From: Chloroflexota bacterium
Lineage (GTDB): Bacteria; Chloroflexota; JAHJIN01
NCBI GenBank assembly: GCA_018823415.1
Contig: JAHJIN010000091.1
Coordinates: 1 to 36,351, forward strand
Direction of reading: 5' to 3'
Length of the DNA: 36,351 nucleotides
Each line of letters starts with the position of its first letter. Positions within the stretch are counted from its first letter, which is position 1. The notes beneath the pieces were generated by a model, which did no database searches, had not been told where the DNA came from, and saw nothing but the letters and a program-made list of their open reading frames with translations. Below are positions 1 through 7,039 of this stretch, one piece after another. A program made the translations under genes and the position numbers.

Positions 1-426
1 CCCGGCCGGCAGCAGGGCCAGCCGCTCGTCGCGCGCCCGGCGCCGGGCCTCCAGCGTGCGGCAGGCGCCGCGCACGGCGTGTTTGAGCACCTCCGGCGCC
101 ACTTCTACTGGCACCGCCAAGTCCGCCGGCGCCAGGTCTTGCAGCAGTTTGGGGGTCACGCTGGCCGGCGCAGCGGCACGGAGGCGAATCATGGCCCCGG
201 CCAGCCAGTGCGCGCCGCCAGTCTCCAGCACCCCCCACTGGTGCAGCCGGTCGGCCAACCAGCGCGCCTCGGACATCCCCAACAACCGCAGCACGGCCGC
301 CTCAACGTTCGGCGAGGTACAGGGCGCAGCAGCATCCTCTATCTGCCGGGCGATGCGTCCGGCCAGTCGCCGCGCGGCCTCTTGGCTCGATATGGTATAA
401 TGAGATTGTACGCTCACTGCACTCAT
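1..426 (-). CDS. Lysine 5,6-aminomutase alpha-subunit-like protein (N-terminal fragment)
   Basis: An open frame runs from an ATG at 426 off the left edge (142 codons seen). From memory of the clostridial KamD protein, the same blocks occur in the same order: an N-terminal helix with R-x-x-A-R-x-I, then SPNVEAAVLRLLG (KamD has TTVTVERAVCRLLG), then a L-A-D-R-L...G-G-A-H-W-L-A-G-A-M segment (KamD: V-V-D-H-I...L-G-A-A-M-Y-I-A), then a basic helix ending R-R-x-R-D-E-R. This family is the PLP- and adenosylcobalamin-dependent TIM-barrel subunit that moves the terminal amino group of lysine or ornithine in fermentation. The barrel and cobalamin parts lie outside the window. No clear ribosome binding site precedes 426, so the start is uncertain. 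Substrate cannot be told from this piece; D-ornithine aminomutase-like is the main alternative. Confidence 0.55.
   Translation of the reverse strand, partial: MSAVSVQSHYTISSQEAARRLAGRIARQIEDAAAPCTSPNVEAAVLRLLGMSEARWLADRLHQWGVLETGGAHWLAGAMIRLRAAAPASVTPKLLQDLAPADLAVPVEVAPEVLKHAVRGACRTLEARRRARDERLALLPAG
390..401 (+). promoter_or_regulatory. Extended -10 promoter element for the regulatory kinase gene
   Basis: ATATGGTATAAT: TATAAT at 396-401 preceded by TG at -15/-14 positions, 44 bases before the ATG at 445. No good -35 is visible 17 bases upstream. It lies inside the first codons of the divergent aminomutase gene if that gene starts at 426. Confidence 0.55.
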
Positions 427-444
427 CCCATCAGGAGAAACACC

Positions 445-1260
445 ATGACGGCCATTCACGTGGTTTCCGATGCCACCGGTGCCACGGCGCACCAGGTGGT
501 CCAGGCGGCCCTGGCCCAATTCGACCAAGAGATCGAGATCCAGGTCCATCCCAACGTCACCACATCGGACCAGGTTCAGGCGATCATTGCCGAGGTGGCC
601 GAATATGGCGGGTTCATCGTGCATACCCTGGTGTCGCCCGAACTGCGCGACTTTTTATGGTCCCAGGGCCGGGCCTATGGCGTGCACAGCATAGACCTGA
701 TGGGGCCATTGTTGACGCGCCTGACCCTGTTGCTGGACACACAACCTCGGGCCCAGCCGGGGCAGGCCCGGCAACTGGAAGAGAACTATTACCGGCGCAT
801 CGAGGCCATCGAGTTTACCGTGCGCCACGATGACGGGCGCAACCCGGCCGACCTGCCCCGGGCCGACATTGTGCTGGTGGGCGTGTCGCGCACGTCCAAA
901 ACGCCGGTGAGCATGTACCTGTCGTACCAGGGCTGGCGCGTGGCGAACGTGCCCATCGCGCTGGGCGTCCAGCCGCCGCGCCAGCTCTTTGAGGTGGACC
1001 CGCGCAAGGTGGTGGCGCTGACGGTGCGGCCAGAGAGGCTGGCAGTGCACCGGGCCGCTCGGCTCAAATCGCTGGGACTGGACCCGGCCACCCAGGAGGT
1101 TATGTATATCGACGTGGACCACATCCGTCAGGAACTGGCATATAGCCACGAGATCATTCAGCAAGCTCCGGCCTGGCCGATCATCGACGTGACCTCCAAG
1201 CCGGTGGAAGAAACGGCCAGCGAAGTGGTGAGCCTGATCAAGCAGCGATCCGAGCAATGA
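445..1260 (+). CDS. Pyruvate,phosphate dikinase / PEP synthase regulatory protein (DUF299 kinase-pyrophosphorylase)
   Basis: A 271-residue bifunctional serine/threonine kinase and phosphorylase. In this family it inactivates PPDK or PEP synthase with ADP and reactivates it with phosphate, switching the cell between glycolysis and gluconeogenesis. The start TAIHVVSDATGATA is the family N-terminus, and GVSRTSKTP at about 146-154 is the conserved P-loop-like motif. Length matches the family (about 270). The ATG at 445 follows AGGAG with 7 bases spacing; a longer upstream open frame from 79 has no support and reads through the divergent gene. The gene ends inside the convergent DUF362 gene (23-base overlap). 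Which dikinase it regulates cannot be seen here, so I give no symbol. Confidence 0.93.
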   Translation: MTAIHVVSDATGATAHQVVQAALAQFDQEIEIQVHPNVTTSDQVQAIIAEVAEYGGFIVHTLVSPELRDFLWSQGRAYGVHSIDLMGPLLTRLTLLLDTQPRAQPGQARQLEENYYRRIEAIEFTVRHDDGRNPADLPRADIVLVGVSRTSKTPVSMYLSYQGWRVANVPIALGVQPPRQLFEVDPRKVVALTVRPERLAVHRAARLKSLGLDPATQEVMYIDVDHIRQELAYSHEIIQQAPAWPIIDVTSKPVEETASEVVSLIKQRSEQ

Positions 1261-2305
1261 CAGCATCAATGCGTGGGTCTGACCACGCACGCTGCTTGTC
1301 CACGGTGGGCGAGGGCCGGAACACGCGCCGGCACGCGGCCGGGTCCACATTGCCGGTTATGTCAATAGCAGCCAGGTCGCCGGTGCCCAGCCCGGCCCGG
1401 CGGCAATAGTCCAGATACCCCACCTCCCCGATTTCCACTCCCATGAGATGCGCCGCCACGGTGTCGGCCGCCAACCAGTCGGCGCTGGCGATGGCCACGC
1501 GCCAGTCTACCGGCGTGCCATAGTTGGGGCCGTCGCCCTCCATAGCCTGGAACCCGTCCAGCACGGCCAGATGCGGCGGGACGGCCCGGGCCAGCAGGTA
1601 CAGGTTCAGATTGAAGACCGGGATGCTCTGGTGCATGAGCATCTTGTCGCTGCGGATGAGCTGCTGCACCACCCGGTCTTTGACCCAGCGGAGAGGGGCC
1701 AGTTCTTTGACCCGGCGCGGCGCCAGGCGGGCGATGGATTGCAGCGTGCTGCCCAGCGTGGGGCCGGTGTGCTCGACGGGTGTGCTGGGCGCGTCGGGGC
1801 CTTTTTCCTCACGGATGAGCGCGCCCATCACCAGGTTCTTGAGCGCCAGGGTCACAATGACGGTATCGTGGGTTTTGGGCGGGCCAATGCTGATGCGCAG
1901 GTCGCTGTCGGCCACAGTGCGGGCCACGCGCAGGGTCAAAGGTTGCAGGCGCTTGTCATACACCGATACGTGAACCCACTCGTCGCGGTTCAGGTCCCGC
2001 AGTTCGACGCCATACTGCTCGCGGAGGGGCAGGTAGCCATAGTTGCGAAACCCTTCCCAGCTATCGCGCAGGCCGGCCCCCTCGGCGATGGTGATGTGTC
2101 CGGCGGTGCGCGGCCGGAGGAAATCCAGCACCGCCCGCACCGCGTCCACGTGCGTGGCAGCCAGCGGAATGACCGGCGACGTGAAATTGGGTTTGATGAG
2201 GATGCGCTGCTTGCCGGCCCAATCCACGTCGCCCGCGATGGCGGTCAAGGCTTGCAGCACGTTCTGGTAACGGTCATCGCCGCGATAGAGAGCCACCTTG
2301 CTCAT
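1238..2305 (-). CDS. DUF362 domain-containing protein
   Basis: A 355-residue protein matching the DUF362 family: an early RILIKPNF segment, T-H-V-D-A-V-R-A-V-L-D-F-L, the GPPKTHDTVIVTLALKNL block near residue 140, and V-L-D-G-F-Q-A-M-E-G-D-G-P near 250. Family members often carry ferredoxin domains, but this one has no cysteine clusters, so it is the ferredoxin-free form. Biochemical function is unknown. Its ATG overlaps the xseB stop by four bases, so it is the last gene of the selenoprotein-xseA-xseB-DUF362 operon. Its 3' end overlaps the convergent regulatory kinase gene by 23 bases. Confidence 0.85.
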   Translation of the reverse strand: MSKVALYRGDDRYQNVLQALTAIAGDVDWAGKQRILIKPNFTSPVIPLAATHVDAVRAVLDFLRPRTAGHITIAEGAGLRDSWEGFRNYGYLPLREQYGVELRDLNRDEWVHVSVYDKRLQPLTLRVARTVADSDLRISIGPPKTHDTVIVTLALKNLVMGALIREEKGPDAPSTPVEHTGPTLGSTLQSIARLAPRRVKELAPLRWVKDRVVQQLIRSDKMLMHQSIPVFNLNLYLLARAVPPHLAVLDGFQAMEGDGPNYGTPVDWRVAIASADWLAADTVAAHLMGVEIGEVGYLDYCRRAGLGTGDLAAIDITGNVDPAACRRVFRPSPTVDKQRAWSDPRIDAVIARIAA

Positions 2306-2523
2306 GCGAACGGCTCCACGCGATAGCCGTCTGGCCCGGCCACCAGTTGGCTCACGCGCAGTTCAGCCTCGTCCAGCCGGGTGCCACAGACCTGCGCCAG
2401 TCGCATCCCCTCCTCGAACAAGGCGATACTCTCCTCCAGCGACAGGTTGCCGGCCTCCAGGCGACTGACCATCTCTTCCAGCCGCGCCAAAGCTTGCTCA
2501 AATGTGATCTGCTCGTCCGTCAT
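2302..2523 (-). CDS. xseB: Exodeoxyribonuclease VII small subunit
   Basis: A 73-residue protein. With XseA it forms exonuclease VII, which degrades single-stranded DNA from both ends in the cytoplasm. The sequence TFEQALARLEEMVSRLEAG, then L-S-L-E-E-S-I-A-L-F-E-E-G-M, is the two-helix coiled coil typical of XseB (usual length 60-80). I place the start at ATG 2523 because GGAGGG lies 4-5 bases upstream; an in-frame GTG at 2538 and ATG at 2535 would add five residues but lack a ribosome binding site. It starts just after the xseA stop and its stop overlaps the DUF362 start. Confidence 0.95.
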   Translation of the reverse strand: MTDEQITFEQALARLEEMVSRLEAGNLSLEESIALFEEGMRLAQVCGTRLDEAELRVSQLVAGPDGYRVEPFA

Positions 2524-2534
2524 ACCACCCTCCA

Positions 2535-3752
2535 TCACGCGCCAACGTCATCAGACGTTTGACGTTCCATGACCTCTGCCCCAAACACCCCGTCCGCCAC
2601 CCGCACGGCGATGCCGTCGCCGGCGCGCACCTGTCCCACGCTCGTCACCAGCCGGCCGTCTATTTGATGATGCACCACGGCATAGCCACGCCCCAACGTC
2701 GCCAGGGGGCTGAGTGCCAGGAGCCGGCCGTGCAGCCCATCCAGCCGCTCGCGCCGCAGGGCCAGATCGCGCCGGAGGGACCGGGCCGCAGCCTGCGCGC
2801 GCTCGTCCACCTCTTGCCGGCGTTGCGCGATGAGGCGGGTCGGGGAGTGGCGAGCCAATCGGTAATGCCGCTGCCGGGTCTGCTCCCGGGCCTGCATCAC
2901 GCAGCCGGTCAGCGCTCGGTCCAGGCGACCCCGGCACTGCGCCACCCGCGTGACCAGATCGGCCGCGTCTGGCACCGCCTGTTCGGCCGCGGCTGATGGG
3001 GTGGGCGCACGCAGATCGGCCACATAATCGGCAATGGTAAAATCTGTCTCGTGGCCCACGCCGCTGACGACCGGAGAGCCACAGGCAAAGATGGCCCGGG
3101 CCACACGCTCTTCGTTAAAGGGCCACAGGTCCTCCAACGAGCCGCCGCCCCGGGCCACCAGGATCACGTCCACGCCCACGTATCCATCCAACGCAGCGAT
3201 GGCGGCCGCGATCTGGGGCGCCGCGCCATCGCCCTGGACCGGCGTGGGGGCCAGGATGACCTCGGCCAGGGGGTAGCGCCGGCCCAGCACGTGCAGGATG
3301 TCGCGGATGGCAGCCCCGGTGGGAGACGTCACCACGCCGATGCGCCGGGGAAAGGCCGGCAGTGGGCGCTTGCGGCTGGAATCAAACAGGCCCTCGGCGT
3401 CCAGGCGCGCCTTGAGGGCCTCAAACTGCTGCTGAAGCAGCCCCAGGCCGGTGGGCCGGATGGTGTCCACATAGAACTGGACGGCGCCATTGACCTCATA
3501 GAGAGACACATAGCCGTGCGCCAAGATCTGGTCGCCGTCCTGGGGCAGTCGATCCAGGCGATCTGCCCGCCCATGCCACATCACGCAGCGCAACTGTCCG
3601 TCGGCGTCTTTGAGCGTAAAATACAGATGCCCGGCCGACGACCGGACATAATTGGACACCTCGCCCTCCACCCACAGGTCCGAGAGCAGGTCATCGGTGT
3701 CCAGCAGGGTCTTGATGTAACGGACGACGGCGCCGACCGGCCGGGGTTCCAT
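2535..3752 (-). CDS. xseA: Exodeoxyribonuclease VII large subunit
   Basis: A 405-residue catalytic subunit of exonuclease VII. Residues about 5-100 are the OB-fold nucleic-acid binding domain (LWVEGEVSNYVRSSAGHLYF). The catalytic domain follows with GVVTSPTGAAIRDI near 139-152, then I-L-V-A-R-G-G-G-S-L-E-D-L-W-P-F-N-E, SGVGHETDFTIAD and DLRAPTPSAAAE; these are the family's invariant motifs. A coiled-coil region and L-G-R-G-Y-A-V follow at the C-terminus. The ATG at 3752 overlaps the upstream selenoprotein stop by one base (TGATG), indicating translational coupling; the longer open frame reaching 3839 runs through that upstream gene and is not the start. Confidence 0.97.
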   Translation of the reverse strand: MEPRPVGAVVRYIKTLLDTDDLLSDLWVEGEVSNYVRSSAGHLYFTLKDADGQLRCVMWHGRADRLDRLPQDGDQILAHGYVSLYEVNGAVQFYVDTIRPTGLGLLQQQFEALKARLDAEGLFDSSRKRPLPAFPRRIGVVTSPTGAAIRDILHVLGRRYPLAEVILAPTPVQGDGAAPQIAAAIAALDGYVGVDVILVARGGGSLEDLWPFNEERVARAIFACGSPVVSGVGHETDFTIADYVADLRAPTPSAAAEQAVPDAADLVTRVAQCRGRLDRALTGCVMQAREQTRQRHYRLARHSPTRLIAQRRQEVDERAQAAARSLRRDLALRRERLDGLHGRLLALSPLATLGRGYAVVHHQIDGRLVTSVGQVRAGDGIAVRVADGVFGAEVMERQTSDDVGA

Positions 3753-4213
3753 CAAAGGGTCTCCGGGTCCTCGGGCAAGACTCCCAACTCGGCCAGGATC
3801 GCCACCGCCGTGCTCACGTACATGAGGCAGCGGTCCCATTGCCCCGAGGCATAGAACGTTTCCCTGCTGTCGGGCTGCGACCAGTCCAGGCCGGTGAGGT
3901 CACGACAACGGAGGGCGCCAAACTGCGTCTCAAACTGGTGCATGAACCGGCCGGCCAGATCATAGGCCTGATCTCTGACGGCCGGGTCCTGGTCCAGGTC
4001 CCGGCCACGCGCCAGACCAATGGCCATCAGCGCGCCGTTCACTGCCCCGCACGACTCACCCCGGTGCGCCAATCCTCCGCCAAAGGGCGTGGCAATACGC
4101 GGGATCAGGGGGCTGTCGATACCCAATGCCTCTGCTGCTGCCAGCAGCACAGATTCCGCTCAGTTACGGTCACCAAAGATCTGCTGCGCTCGTTCCGATA
4201 TCGCCAAAGTCAT
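3752..4213 (-). CDS. C_GCAxxG_C_C family selenoprotein (in-frame TGA read as selenocysteine)
   Basis: Reading from the ATG at 4213 gives 153 residues if the in-frame TGA at 4162-4160 (codon 18) is selenocysteine. The context N-(TGA)-A-E-S-V-L-L-A-A-A matches the family's N-C-A-x-S-V-L motif, so the TGA sits exactly at the first conserved cysteine. The other three are Cys55 in CGAVNGALMAIGL, Cys103 and Cys129. The family is a small putative redox protein of about 140-150 residues; selenocysteine members are known, but the reaction is not. GAGGAGGG lies 6 bases before the ATG, so the segment before the TGA is clearly meant to be translated. A SECIS-like hairpin follows the TGA. A plain ORF search starts only at a GTG at 4150 and loses 21 residues including the active-site residue. 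It is first in an operon with xseA. The alternative is a nonsense mutation, less likely given the exact position. Confidence 0.82.
4129..4162 (-). promoter_or_regulatory. Candidate bacterial SECIS element
   Basis: On the minus strand, TGA (4162-4160) is followed by 16 bases and then a hairpin: TGCTGC (4149-4144), loop TGGCA (4143-4139), GCAGCA (4138-4133). A G-G mismatch and further pairs lie below. The loop starts 16 bases after the TGA and its second base is G, which agrees with the known rule for bacterial SECIS elements (a G at loop position 1 or 2, about 16-37 bases from the TGA). It would recruit SelB. Confidence 0.6.
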
Positions 4214-4234
4214 GGCACCCTCCTCAACATATAT

Positions 4235-4247
4235 GCGCTAACAGCGC
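4235..4247. repeat. Small palindrome upstream of the selenoprotein gene
   Basis: GCGCTAACAGCGC, five-base arms with a three-base centre, 22 bases upstream of the ATG at 4213. It may be an operator or only a chance palindrome. I see no convincing -10/-35 pair for this operon in 4214-4300. Confidence 0.25.
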
Positions 4248-4300
4248 CAACATCGACAAAACTTTCGATGTGTACAAAATGGTGATGTGAGCGGTTGCAG

Positions 4301-4361
4301 TTTGGGCGGGGCGTAGCCCTGCCAAAACTGCCCAGCCATTTCGAGCGTAGCGAGAAATGGC
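4301..4361. repeat. Two adjacent REP-like hairpins sharing a GCGTAGC apex
   Basis: First: TTTGG at 4301 pairs with CCAAA at 4322-4326, with CGGGGC/GCCCTG in between around GTA. Second: GCCATTTC (4335-4342) pairs with GAAATGGC (4354-4361). Both apices read GCGTAGC. The pair fills the gap between the selenoprotein operon and the lipoprotein terminator. Confidence 0.45.
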
Positions 4362-4408
4362 CATAGGACATATTCTACACCACGGCGGCCTGTGGCGCAA
4401 GTCGCCCA

Positions 4409-4443
4409 AAAAAACGGCCTCGGAACCGGTTGGTTCCGAGGCC
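4409..4443 (-). terminator. Rho-independent terminator of the lipoprotein gene
   Basis: Minus strand: GGCCTCGGAACC, loop AACC, GGTTCCGAGGCC, then G and a run of seven T. A perfect 12-bp stem 33 bases after the lipoprotein stop. Confidence 0.9.
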
Positions 4444-4476
4444 ATCTGTTTGGCACGTGAGCATGTTGCCAGATCG

Positions 4477-5967
4477 CTACGCCGGCGGGATGTTGACCGT
4501 AAGCTCAAAGGCCGCGGCGGCACTGCCCACCGATTGCACGCTGATATAATAGTCCTGGGTAGAGGGCAGTGGGCCGCTCCAGGTGGTGGCCCCGGCATGG
4601 TCCGAGATCAGCACCGTGCCATCCGCGCCCCAGATCACCAGAATGGCCTCGCCCTGAGAGGTGCTCACGGACACGTTCATGGTTTGGCCGGCCATCGCCT
4701 TGAGCACATAGCGCGCCGACGTGTTCGGGGCCGCGTTGCCATATTCGACGGCCGTGGTGGACCCGGGCGCAAAGGTGATACGCTTGACGGTGGGCTGTGG
4801 CCCGGGCTGCGGCGGGATCGTCACCTGAAGGGTGTAGGCCAGATCCACATTGCCCCCCGATTTGCAATCGATGTAATAGTCCTGGGTAGAAGGCAATGTG
4901 CCGCTCCAGTGGGTGGTGCCGGCATGGTCCGAGATCAGTACCGTGCCATCCGCGCCCCAGATAACCAGAATCACCTGACCGCCATACGAGGTGATATTTA
5001 CCGACATGGTCTGGCCGGCCATCGCCTTGAGCACATAGCGGTCCAGGCTGCCAGCGGCCACAGTGCCGTGCTCCACGGCCGTTGTCGCGCCCGGAGCAAA
5101 GCTAATGCGCTTGACCGTGGGCTGTGGCTGGGGATGTGGTCCCGGCGGGATGGTCACCTGAAGAGTATAGTTGGCCGGATCGCCGCCCACCGAGAGACAA
5201 TCGATGTAATAGTCCTGCGTGGAGGGCAGCGTGCCGCTCCAGTGCGTGGTGCCGGCGTGGTCCGAGATAAGCACCGTCCCGTCGGCTCCCCAGATGACCA
5301 GGATCACGTTGCCCTCGGAAGAGGACACGCTCACCGACATGATCTGGCCGGCCATTGCCTTGAGCACATAGCGGTCACGCCCGCCGGCCGCCAGGCTACC
5401 CTGCTCGATGGCCGACGTGGCGCCGCTCTGGAACTGGATGCGCTTGGTGGTCGGCTGCGGCGAGGGCTGCGGCTGGGCCGACAGAGACACCTGAAATGTG
5501 TAATTGATCGCTCCGCTGGCTGTGGATTTGAGATCGATGTGATAGTCCTGCGTCGTGGGAATCTGGCCTTGCCAATTGGTGGCCCCCACGTGGTCCGAGA
5601 GGAGCACCATGCCATCAGCACCATACACCACCAGAACCACCTGACCCTGGGGCGCAGACACCTGGGCCTGGATGGTTTGACCAGCCTGCAAGGCCACCAC
5701 GTACTGTCCCATGCCGCCAACGGAAATAGTGCCCGATTCGGTGGCGGTGGGGCTGCCGGCATCCAGGTTAATGCGCGTAGGCGCCGGCTCTGGCCCGGTG
5801 GTAGGCTCAACCACAGCCGTCGCCGCGGCCGTCGCCGTGGGCAGAACCGGGATGGCCGTCGGCTCCGGCGGCATCGTAGGCGCGGGCGATGGCGACGGCA
5901 AGCAGGCCGTCACCAACGCCATGATCGAGATCGCGAGTCCAGCTAGTACGAGTCGTTGCTTCATCAT
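4477..5967 (-). CDS. Secreted lipoprotein with four tandem beta-sandwich repeats
   Basis: A 496-residue protein. A signal peptide ends in a lipobox at L-V-T-A-C (Cys about 22), so it is probably a lipid-anchored exported protein. A Pro/Thr/Ala-rich linker follows to about residue 65. Then come four repeats of about 105 residues, each with R-Y-V-L-K-A-M-A-G-Q-x-M-S-V, V-I-L-V-I-W-G-A-D-G-T-V-L-I-S-D-H-A-G and L-P-S-T-Q-D-Y-Y-I. Repeats are joined by Pro/Gln-rich linkers. They resemble the bacterial pre-peptidase C-terminal (PPC) jelly-roll domain that accompanies secreted proteases, but no enzyme domain is present. Repeats 2-4 are very similar, also in DNA. GGAGGTG precedes the ATG at 5967 (4 bases) and a second ATG at 5964 (7 bases); either could be used. 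Function is unknown; binding of carbohydrate or protein at the surface is plausible. Confidence 0.85.
   Translation of the reverse strand: MMKQRLVLAGLAISIMALVTACLPSPSPAPTMPPEPTAIPVLPTATAAATAVVEPTTGPEPAPTRINLDAGSPTATESGTISVGGMGQYVVALQAGQTIQAQVSAPQGQVVLVVYGADGMVLLSDHVGATNWQGQIPTTQDYHIDLKSTASGAINYTFQVSLSAQPQPSPQPTTKRIQFQSGATSAIEQGSLAAGGRDRYVLKAMAGQIMSVSVSSSEGNVILVIWGADGTVLISDHAGTTHWSGTLPSTQDYYIDCLSVGGDPANYTLQVTIPPGPHPQPQPTVKRISFAPGATTAVEHGTVAAGSLDRYVLKAMAGQTMSVNITSYGGQVILVIWGADGTVLISDHAGTTHWSGTLPSTQDYYIDCKSGGNVDLAYTLQVTIPPQPGPQPTVKRITFAPGSTTAVEYGNAAPNTSARYVLKAMAGQTMNVSVSTSQGEAILVIWGADGTVLISDHAGATTWSGPLPSTQDYYISVQSVGSAAAAFELTVNIPPA
4480..5740 (-). repeat. Tandem coding repeat, four copies of about 315 bp
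   Basis: The four domains of the lipoprotein gene recur at about 315-bp spacing. Blocks such as ACCGTGCCATCCGCGCCCCA and TAATAGTCCTGGGTAGA come back almost unchanged between copies. The first (N-terminal) copy is the most diverged, so the later copies are probably recent duplications or are kept alike by recombination. Confidence 0.8.
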
Positions 5968-6142
5968 TCCACCTCCCTGAAATTTGGTCGAGAGACCTTG
6001 TGTGCATCGCTACGACCATTATAGCGTGTCGCCCGGTCACTTACAAGCCCCTCGCGTCTGATTGGCCGTCGGACCTCGGTCTTAACTGGGGATGATGCTG
6101 GCTCGCCGAATCACGAATCGTTCAACTATTTTTAAAAACCCC

Positions 6143-6171
6143 TTGACTAGAACGTTTGTTCATGTTATAAT
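6143..6171 (+). promoter_or_regulatory. lexA promoter with LexA (SOS) box in the spacer
   Basis: TTGACT (6143-6148), a 17-base spacer and TATAAT (6166-6171) form a near-ideal housekeeping promoter 57 bases before the lexA ATG. GAACGTTTGTTC at 6150-6161 fits GAAC-N4-GTTC, the Gram-positive-type LexA operator, placed where bound LexA blocks RNA polymerase. An A/T-rich stretch at 6127-6137 could be an UP element. The rest of 5968-6142 shows nothing else. Confidence 0.92.
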
Positions 6172-6228
6172 AGCATCAGAATAAATGTTCTATATCGCCT
6201 ACCAACCCAATCAGGGAGGAACAATGCC

Positions 6229-6870
6229 ATGAAACCGACCAAGCTATCGGAACGCCAGCGCCAGATCCTCGATTTCATCCAGAGGTTTGTGACTGCCAAC
6301 GGCTATCCGCCCACGATCCGGCAAATTGGCGAGGCCGTCGCAATCACCTCCACCTCGGTGGTCGATTACAATCTCAAGGCCCTGGAGCGCATGGGCGCGA
6401 TCCGCCGCGACCGCGAGGTCTCGCGCGGGATCGAGTTGCTCATCGGCACGGTGCGTGACAACATTGTGCGCGTGCCCATCCTGGGACGTATCGCCGCCGG
6501 CGAGCCGATCCCGGTGCCAGAAGAGAACGGCGCCTATGTGGACGAGGACGAGGTGCTGGAGCTGACCCGTGATATCCTGCGCGGTTATGGCGACGAACTC
6601 TATGCACTACGTGTCCGGGGCACCTCGATGATCGACGCCCTGGTGAACGACGGCGACATTGTCATCATGCGCCAGCAGCGCATGGTAGAAAATGGCGAAA
6701 TGGCCGCCGTGTGGCTGCGCGAAGAACGCGAAACTACGCTCAAGCGCTTTTATCGTGAGGGAACCATGGTGCGCCTGCAACCAGCCAATCCCCTGATGGA
6801 ACCCCTCCGGGTCCCGGCGCGCAACGTCGAGATCCAGGGCAAGGTCGTGGCCGTGGTGCGCCAAACCTAG
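6229..6870 (+). CDS. lexA: LexA repressor, SOS response regulator
   Basis: 213 residues. The N-terminal winged helix-turn-helix (about 1-70) contains LSERQRQILDFIQRF and Y-P-P-T-I-R-Q-I-G. The C-terminal S24 autoprotease has the cleavage site Ala90-Gly91 in GRIAAGEPIPV, the nucleophile Ser133 in RGTSMIDALVNDGD and the general base Lys172 in E-T-T-L-K-R-F. RecA-bound single-stranded DNA triggers self-cleavage and derepresses DNA-repair genes. Length is close to the usual 200-210. GGGAGGAA lies 7-8 bases upstream of the ATG. Its own promoter carries a matching operator, so it is autoregulated. A terminator follows, so it is transcribed alone. Confidence 0.98.
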   Translation: MKPTKLSERQRQILDFIQRFVTANGYPPTIRQIGEAVAITSTSVVDYNLKALERMGAIRRDREVSRGIELLIGTVRDNIVRVPILGRIAAGEPIPVPEENGAYVDEDEVLELTRDILRGYGDELYALRVRGTSMIDALVNDGDIVIMRQQRMVENGEMAAVWLREERETTLKRFYREGTMVRLQPANPLMEPLRVPARNVEIQGKVVAVVRQT

Positions 6871-6892
6871 CCCAACTATCGCCAAGCCCACC

Positions 6893-6922
6893 AGCACGGC
6901 CCCAATGGGCCGTGCTTTTTTT
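6893..6922 (+). terminator. Rho-independent terminator after lexA
   Basis: AGCACGGCCCC, loop AAT, GGGCCGTGCT (one bulged C), followed by a run of T to 6922. It starts 23 bases after the lexA stop. Confidence 0.92.
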
Positions 6923-6941
6923 GCGCCTCACGAACAGGGTC

Positions 6942-6970
6942 TTGACCCTCTGGCCGATGCGGTGTAAAAT
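6942..6970 (+). promoter_or_regulatory. Promoter of the unknown acidic protein and envelope genes
   Basis: TTGACC (6942-6947), 17-base spacer, TAAAAT (6965-6970), lying between the lexA terminator and the ATG at 7040. Confidence 0.8.
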
Positions 6971-7039
6971 GGGCCTGCAAATGCTGGTCGCCGCAGGCAG
7001 CACCATCGCTCAGCCTTTAACGCCGTTCAGGAGGAAGTC

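Noticed and set aside
79-444. Upstream extension of the kinase-regulator frame and other frames at 56-400
   Set aside because: No ribosome binding site, no family similarity, and the minus-strand aminomutase frame explains this DNA.
4541-4552. TATAAT-like sequence GATATAATAGTCC
   Set aside because: It encodes the repeated D-Y-Y-I motif of the lipoprotein on the other strand and recurs in the other repeats.
4480-5740. CRISPR-like or satellite array
   Set aside because: The repeats are 315 bp, in frame, and encode protein domains; there are no spacers.
4357-5946. Large plus-strand open frame of 529 codons rich in Arg, Gly and His
   Set aside because: It is the antisense shadow of the lipoprotein; composition is unlike a protein and it has no family features.
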